From assembly GCA_017460835.1 (NCBI GenBank), contig JAFUAD010000058.1, positions 1 to 48,561 of the forward strand: a DNA stretch of 48,561 nt, given 5' to 3'. How positions within the stretch are numbered: position 1 is the first letter of the stretch; each line of letters opens with the position of its first letter. The notes beneath the pieces are model-generated. The model ran no database searches. It worked only from the letters and a program-made list of their open reading frames with translations, and was not told the origin of the DNA. Source of the stretch: Oscillospiraceae bacterium. GTDB taxonomy: Bacteria > Bacillota > Clostridia > Oscillospirales > Ruminococcaceae. The position numbers and the translations under genes are program-made. Below are positions 45,201 to 48,561 of the stretch, in pieces.

Positions 45201-46598
45201 ATGGACAAAAAAAGAACGAAAAAGACGGTTGCCGATACAGTATGCCGTGTACATAAGTCCGGCGGTTATGCTGTCCTGAGCAACTGCTTTGTGCGGTCAA
45301 CAAGAATCGGCTGTGATGCGATAGGTCTGCTCGGCAGAGTGATGGACTTGCCGCCTACATGGAATTTCACTATTGCTGGGCTTGTGGCTATCTGTGCAGA
45401 CGGCGAAACTGCGGTCAAGTCTCAGCTTGCGGAGCTTGAGGAATGGGGCTATGTCAAAAAGACCTTGCAGCTCCCGAACGAGTCTCCGACTGGCAGGATA
45501 CGCTATGTGTATGACTTCTATGAGTATGCGGAGCGGGACGATTCGATCCCGAAGTATGACCTTGAAATGGAGACATTCACGGCGGATAACGCTACCCTGA
45601 ACCGTGTCAAAAAAGACAGCAACTTCACCATCATCAGCGGAAAGCTCCTGCGAAATAAGGAGATCAGGAACAAACTGCTCGGCTTTATGCTCAAAGTTCT
45701 TTCTCTGCCGAATAGCTGGCGGTTCTCTATGCCGGGGCTGACGGCGATCTGCAAGGAGGGCAGAACAGCGGTTCACAATGCGGTCGGCAAGCTCATTGAT
45801 ATGGGCTACCTTGTCCGCACGAAGCTTCTACCGAATGAAAGCGTGAACAACTGTTTTGAGTATGTGTACAGCTTTTTCGATGTTCCGATCAGCAAGGAAG
45901 AAGCAGACGAGCTTGAAGCAGAGACACGGCGCAAGGCGATCACTGTCCGTGAGGGCGGTCGGGCTAAGAGGTCTGTTTCAGCAACAGGCGAAAAACAGGA
46001 GGTAGAAAACCTGTATCTTGATCCTCTGCCGTCTGAACCTCTGCCTGCTGAAAACCACGGGCAATCTAATACAAAGAACAAATTACAAAAAAAGCAATTA
46101 CTGAGCGATAAATCCTCTATCATTCCTTCTCCAGCGAAACAGCAAGTTTTCAACGATTTGGCTGTTGAAAGTCCTGACAGAAGAATGACAGATAGAGAAA
46201 ATGCAAAGGAGATTGCGCGATATACGGAAATCATCAAGCAGAACATCGGCTATTGGGAGCTTGGGGATTGGCTTTGTGAGGACGGTCGGGACGGCTACAA
46301 GGAGGCTGACAACATTATCGGTTTTATCGTGGACGAGATATGCTCCCCACTGCCCTATACAACGCTCAGAGGACAGGCTTTCCCCAGAAGTGTGATCCAG
46401 TCCAAACTTCTGCAAGCGGATATTTACATGGTCGAGAATGTCCTCCTGAAAATGGCTCAGGTCGATGGTATCAAGGATTTCCGCAAATATTTCATCAGTT
46501 CTCTCTACAATGAGGTTCTGACATATCATTTCAACGAGGGCTGCGAGAGCCGATGGGCTGCCTATGCGGTTGCCCGTGATTTCGGCTATGCGGTCTGA
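45201..46598 (+). CDS. replication-initiator-like protein with DUF6017 C-terminus
   Basis: A 465-residue protein with two successive winged-helix modules: GLLGRVMDLPPTWNFTIAGL...AELEEWGYVKK, and GFMLKVLSLPNSWRFSMPGL...LIDMGYLVRT. A polar linker (about 250-340) and a C-terminal DUF6017-like domain (NIGYWELGDWL ... EICSPLPYTTLRGQAFPRSV ... FRKYFISSLYNEVL) follow. DUF6017 proteins are encoded near the start of Firmicutes conjugative elements and are thought to be replication or partition factors. It starts at ATG 45201 behind GAGGTG. The two winged helices may be an internal duplication. Confidence 0.7.
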   Translation: MDKKRTKKTVADTVCRVHKSGGYAVLSNCFVRSTRIGCDAIGLLGRVMDLPPTWNFTIAGLVAICADGETAVKSQLAELEEWGYVKKTLQLPNESPTGRIRYVYDFYEYAERDDSIPKYDLEMETFTADNATLNRVKKDSNFTIISGKLLRNKEIRNKLLGFMLKVLSLPNSWRFSMPGLTAICKEGRTAVHNAVGKLIDMGYLVRTKLLPNESVNNCFEYVYSFFDVPISKEEADELEAETRRKAITVREGGRAKRSVSATGEKQEVENLYLDPLPSEPLPAENHGQSNTKNKLQKKQLLSDKSSIIPSPAKQQVFNDLAVESPDRRMTDRENAKEIARYTEIIKQNIGYWELGDWLCEDGRDGYKEADNIIGFIVDEICSPLPYTTLRGQAFPRSVIQSKLLQADIYMVENVLLKMAQVDGIKDFRKYFISSLYNEVLTYHFNEGCESRWAAYAVARDFGYAV

Positions 46599-46671
46599 CC
46601 GTGAAAGGGGTGGTGCGTATGATTGCCTAAAAACCGCATGATTTACCAAAAAAGAAAGGAAGGTGAAGATC

Positions 46672-46953
46672 ATGGCTAAGACTATCGTCACTCAGTTCGG
46701 TGAGTTCCTGAATTATGACAACCTCGTCAAGATCGGGATCGTCACGAATTGGGAAGATGCCGAGATCAACGAGGAGGACGGCACGATTTCGCCCGACTAT
46801 GAAATGATCGGCACGGACACCAGCGGAAATCGGATTCCTATGGGTATCTACAAGACACCCGATGAAGCCGAGACAGCACTCAAAGACCTCCATGATTGGC
46901 TTGCTATTGAAGCCTATGCCGTCTATGAGGTCAAGTCTGGCGGTGATGCGTAA
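46672..46953 (+). CDS. hypothetical conjugative-element protein
   Basis: A 93-residue acidic protein starting at ATG 46672 with GGAAGGTGA upstream. It has a central EMIGTDTSGNRIPMGIY segment and a helical DEAETALKDLHDWLAIEAYA end. No family recognised. Its stop overlaps the PcfB start (TAATG), so it is part of the transfer operon. Confidence 0.6.
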   Translation: MAKTIVTQFGEFLNYDNLVKIGIVTNWEDAEINEEDGTISPDYEMIGTDTSGNRIPMGIYKTPDEAETALKDLHDWLAIEAYAVYEVKSGGDA

Positions 46954-47429
46954 TGCCGTCCGACTTTGAAAGCGGCACAAAGAAAACCATTGATATTTCT
47001 ATCAAGGCAGAAAAAATGACCGCTGATGTGCTGAAATCGGCATTGCAGGAGTTTTTGTCGGGCAAGGCTGAGAAAAAGGGACGAATGACCTACAAACAGT
47101 TACAGGCGAAGTCCCCGTCTAAGCTCGACAGCATAGAGGTGTCTGACAAGAATATCGGTGATTTTCTGAAAACCGCAAGGAAGTATGATGTGGATTTTGC
47201 CCTGAAAAGAGATAAAAGCACCACGCCGCCTACCTATCATGTTTTCTTTTCCGCTGCCAAAACAGAGGATTTCAAGAAAGCATTTTCAGAGTACATCGGC
47301 AAGGGACAGGGCAAATCTCAGAAGCGTGGTGAGTTCACCCGTGAGCAGATGCAGCAGCAGGCTCAAAAAATCAGGAGCAAACCTCGCAAACAGAAACAGA
47401 GAGAGAAAACAAGGGAGAACAGACGGTGA
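46953..47429 (+). CDS. PcfB-like (DUF3801) conjugation protein
   Basis: A 158-residue, highly basic protein. The N-terminal part (ISIKAEKMTADVLKSALQEF) and middle (SIEVSDKNIGDFLKTARKYD; FALKRDKSTTPPTYHVFFSA) match PcfB/DUF3801, accessory proteins of the relaxosome-coupling step in Gram-positive conjugation (pCF10 PcfB). The C-terminal 40 residues are Lys/Arg/Gln-rich. It overlaps the preceding gene and lies about 100 bp before the VirD4-like coupling ATPase, the order seen in many Firmicutes ICEs. Confidence 0.8.
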   Translation: MPSDFESGTKKTIDISIKAEKMTADVLKSALQEFLSGKAEKKGRMTYKQLQAKSPSKLDSIEVSDKNIGDFLKTARKYDVDFALKRDKSTTPPTYHVFFSAAKTEDFKKAFSEYIGKGQGKSQKRGEFTREQMQQQAQKIRSKPRKQKQREKTRENRR

Positions 47430-47566
47430 TCTATAACTTTTATCTGTCCGTGCCCATTCCACGGGCAAGGGGCGATGATATTTCTACGGCTTATCTTTAT
47501 GCCGATGCTGACAGAAAGGAAAGGTCTGCGAATTGCAGATCGACACGAGAAAACTCAAAAAGCTGA
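47426..47566 (+). CDS. possible small ORF between pcfB and virD4
   Basis: GTG 47426 overlaps the pcfB stop (GTGA) and opens 46 codons to TGA 47564-47566, overlapping the coupling-protein start. The composition is unremarkable and no family is recognised. Its only support is coupling geometry and the lack of any other gene in the gap. Confidence 0.25.
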   Translation: MIYNFYLSVPIPRARGDDISTAYLYADADRKERSANCRSTRENSKS

Positions 47567-48561
47567 TCATCAAGGCTGTCCCCTATATCGCTTTCTCTTA
47601 TGTGGGCAATCTGATCGGCTTTGCGTACCGTACCGCTGAGGGTGACGGCTTTCAGGAGAAAGTCCTGCCCTTTATGAGCAATCTCGGTGTGGCTTTTGCA
47701 AGAATCTTTCCCAGTTTACACCCGTTTGATCTTCTTTTCGGCTTGGGTTTGGCGGGTGTCATGAGGTTAGTCCTCTATGTCAAGTCGAAAAACCGCAAGA
47801 AGTTCCGTCAAGGTGAGGAGTACGGTTCTGCCGTGTGGGGCGGTGAAAAGGATATTGAGCCGTATATGGACTTATCCTGCCCCGAAAACAATGTCATTCT
47901 CACAAAGACCGAATCTCTTACAATGGGCAAGCCCTCTGCTCCGAAATTCGCCCGTAACAAAAATATTCTTGTGATCGGCGGTTCAGGTTCAGGTAAGACC
48001 AGATTTTTTGTCAAGCCGAACCTGATGCAGAAGCACTCCTCCTATGTTGTGACCGATCCGAAAGGGACGGTATTGGTCGAGTGCGGAAAGATGCTTGAAC
48101 GGGGCCGCCCGAAGCGTGTAAACGGAAAAATCGTGTATCAGAAAACACCTGACGGCAAGTACATCAAGGACGAAAAGGGCAAATACGTTCCTGTCTATGA
48201 ACCGTACAAGATCAAGGTATTCAATACCATTGATTTCGCAAAGTCGATGCACTATAACCCGTTTGCATATATCAGCAAGAAGAACCGTGAGAAGGATATT
48301 CTGAAATTTGTGGAAGTGCTTATCAAAAACACCTCTTCTTCTCAGCAGCCGTCCGGCGATGATTTTTGGGTGAAAGCGGAGAAATTGCTCTATACTGCGT
48401 ATATCGCTCTGATTTTCGCTATGTACCCCGAAGATCAATGGAATTTTGAAACGCTTATCGACATGATAAACAATTCGGAATGCCGTGAGGACGATGAGGA
48501 ATTTAAGAATTGCATTGACCTTGAATTTGAGATCGTGGAGTGCTGGCTGAACGGCACAACA
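47533..48561 (+). CDS. VirD4/TraG-type conjugative coupling ATPase (partial)
   Basis: The frame runs from TTG 47533 (AAGG 8 nt upstream; TGA further upstream and no ATG) to the right edge, 343 residues without a stop. Two N-terminal membrane segments (KAVPYIAFSYVGNLIGFAY; LHPFDLLFGLGLAGVMRLVL) are followed by EEYGSAVWGG, Walker A IGGSGSGKTRFFVKPN and VVTDPKGT, the signature of VirD4/TraG/PcfC type IV coupling proteins. These link the relaxase-DNA complex to the secretion channel. Walker B and the C-terminal half lie outside the window. It indicates that a conjugative element continues to the right. Confidence 0.9.
   Translation, partial: MQIDTRKLKKLIIKAVPYIAFSYVGNLIGFAYRTAEGDGFQEKVLPFMSNLGVAFARIFPSLHPFDLLFGLGLAGVMRLVLYVKSKNRKKFRQGEEYGSAVWGGEKDIEPYMDLSCPENNVILTKTESLTMGKPSAPKFARNKNILVIGGSGSGKTRFFVKPNLMQKHSSYVVTDPKGTVLVECGKMLERGRPKRVNGKIVYQKTPDGKYIKDEKGKYVPVYEPYKIKVFNTIDFAKSMHYNPFAYISKKNREKDILKFVEVLIKNTSSSQQPSGDDFWVKAEKLLYTAYIALIFAMYPEDQWNFETLIDMINNSECREDDEEFKNCIDLEFEIVECWLNGTT

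Overview
The window looks like a chromosome segment of a cellulosome-bearing Ruminococcus-type bacterium (Clostridia, Oscillospiraceae). The evidence is Gram-positive promoters (TTGACA or TTGAAA, 17 bp, TATAAT), AGGAGG ribosome sites, a type III glutamine synthetase, and a secreted rhamnogalacturonan lyase ending in a type I dockerin. GC-rich core segments alternate with more AT-rich acquired segments. The species assignment is inference. No rRNA, tRNA or CRISPR array was recognised.

Layout. (1) 1-7860 is acquired DNA. It holds an integrase fragment and a DUF6985-like gene on the minus strand. A plus-strand operon at 891-5825 encodes two Nudix enzymes, a membrane protein, a serine-hydrolase/Ntn-amidase fusion, a HIT protein and a nucleotidyltransferase. 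It is followed by the wreck of a DNA phosphorothioation (dnd) operon and by a toprim-type mobile-element gene broken at both ends. The right edge of this block falls inside a repeated promoter element. (2) 7860-15182 is core: a three-module AraC-type regulator, an ECF sigma factor with its probable membrane anti-sigma factor, a zinc-ribbon membrane protein, and guaA. (3) 15183 to about 22120 is a stack of integrative islands at the 3' end of guaA. Three copies of the guaA end (GGAGTGGGA core) are each followed, at exactly 28 bp, by the same small palindrome. Island 1 carries a repressor with divergent promoters, an excisionase-like protein, a truncated integrase, a DUF262/HNH gene split by a stop codon, and a two-gene AAA+ ATPase cassette. 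Island 2 carries a single lipoprotein. A third island is represented only by decayed remnants.

(4) 22658-26357 is a zinc-uptake operon (small His/Cys-rich membrane protein, znuA, znuC, znuB, lipoprotein) behind a Fur/Zur-like operator. (5) 26751-44359 is core: the dockerin-bearing PL11 lyase divergent from an AraC regulator, a caspase-like membrane protein, a methyltransferase, a DUF6110 protein with a P1B-type ATPase, glnN, mutY, pyrE, an acyl-CoA synthetase and a membrane protein with an in-frame stop. (6) From about 44460 to the right edge is the start of a conjugative element, with iteron-like repeats, a replication-initiator-like DUF6017 protein, PcfB and a VirD4-type coupling ATPase that runs off the window.

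Two dispersed repeat families link the core segments. One is a roughly 33-bp promoter motif conserved well beyond its -35 and -10 boxes. The other is a 44-46-bp double-hairpin palindrome, one copy of which is inserted inside a copy of the promoter repeat, so filled and empty sites can be compared. The best candidates for an undescribed system are the guaA island stack, whose repressor operators recur beside its attachment sites, and the two-gene AAA+ cargo at 17961-19976.
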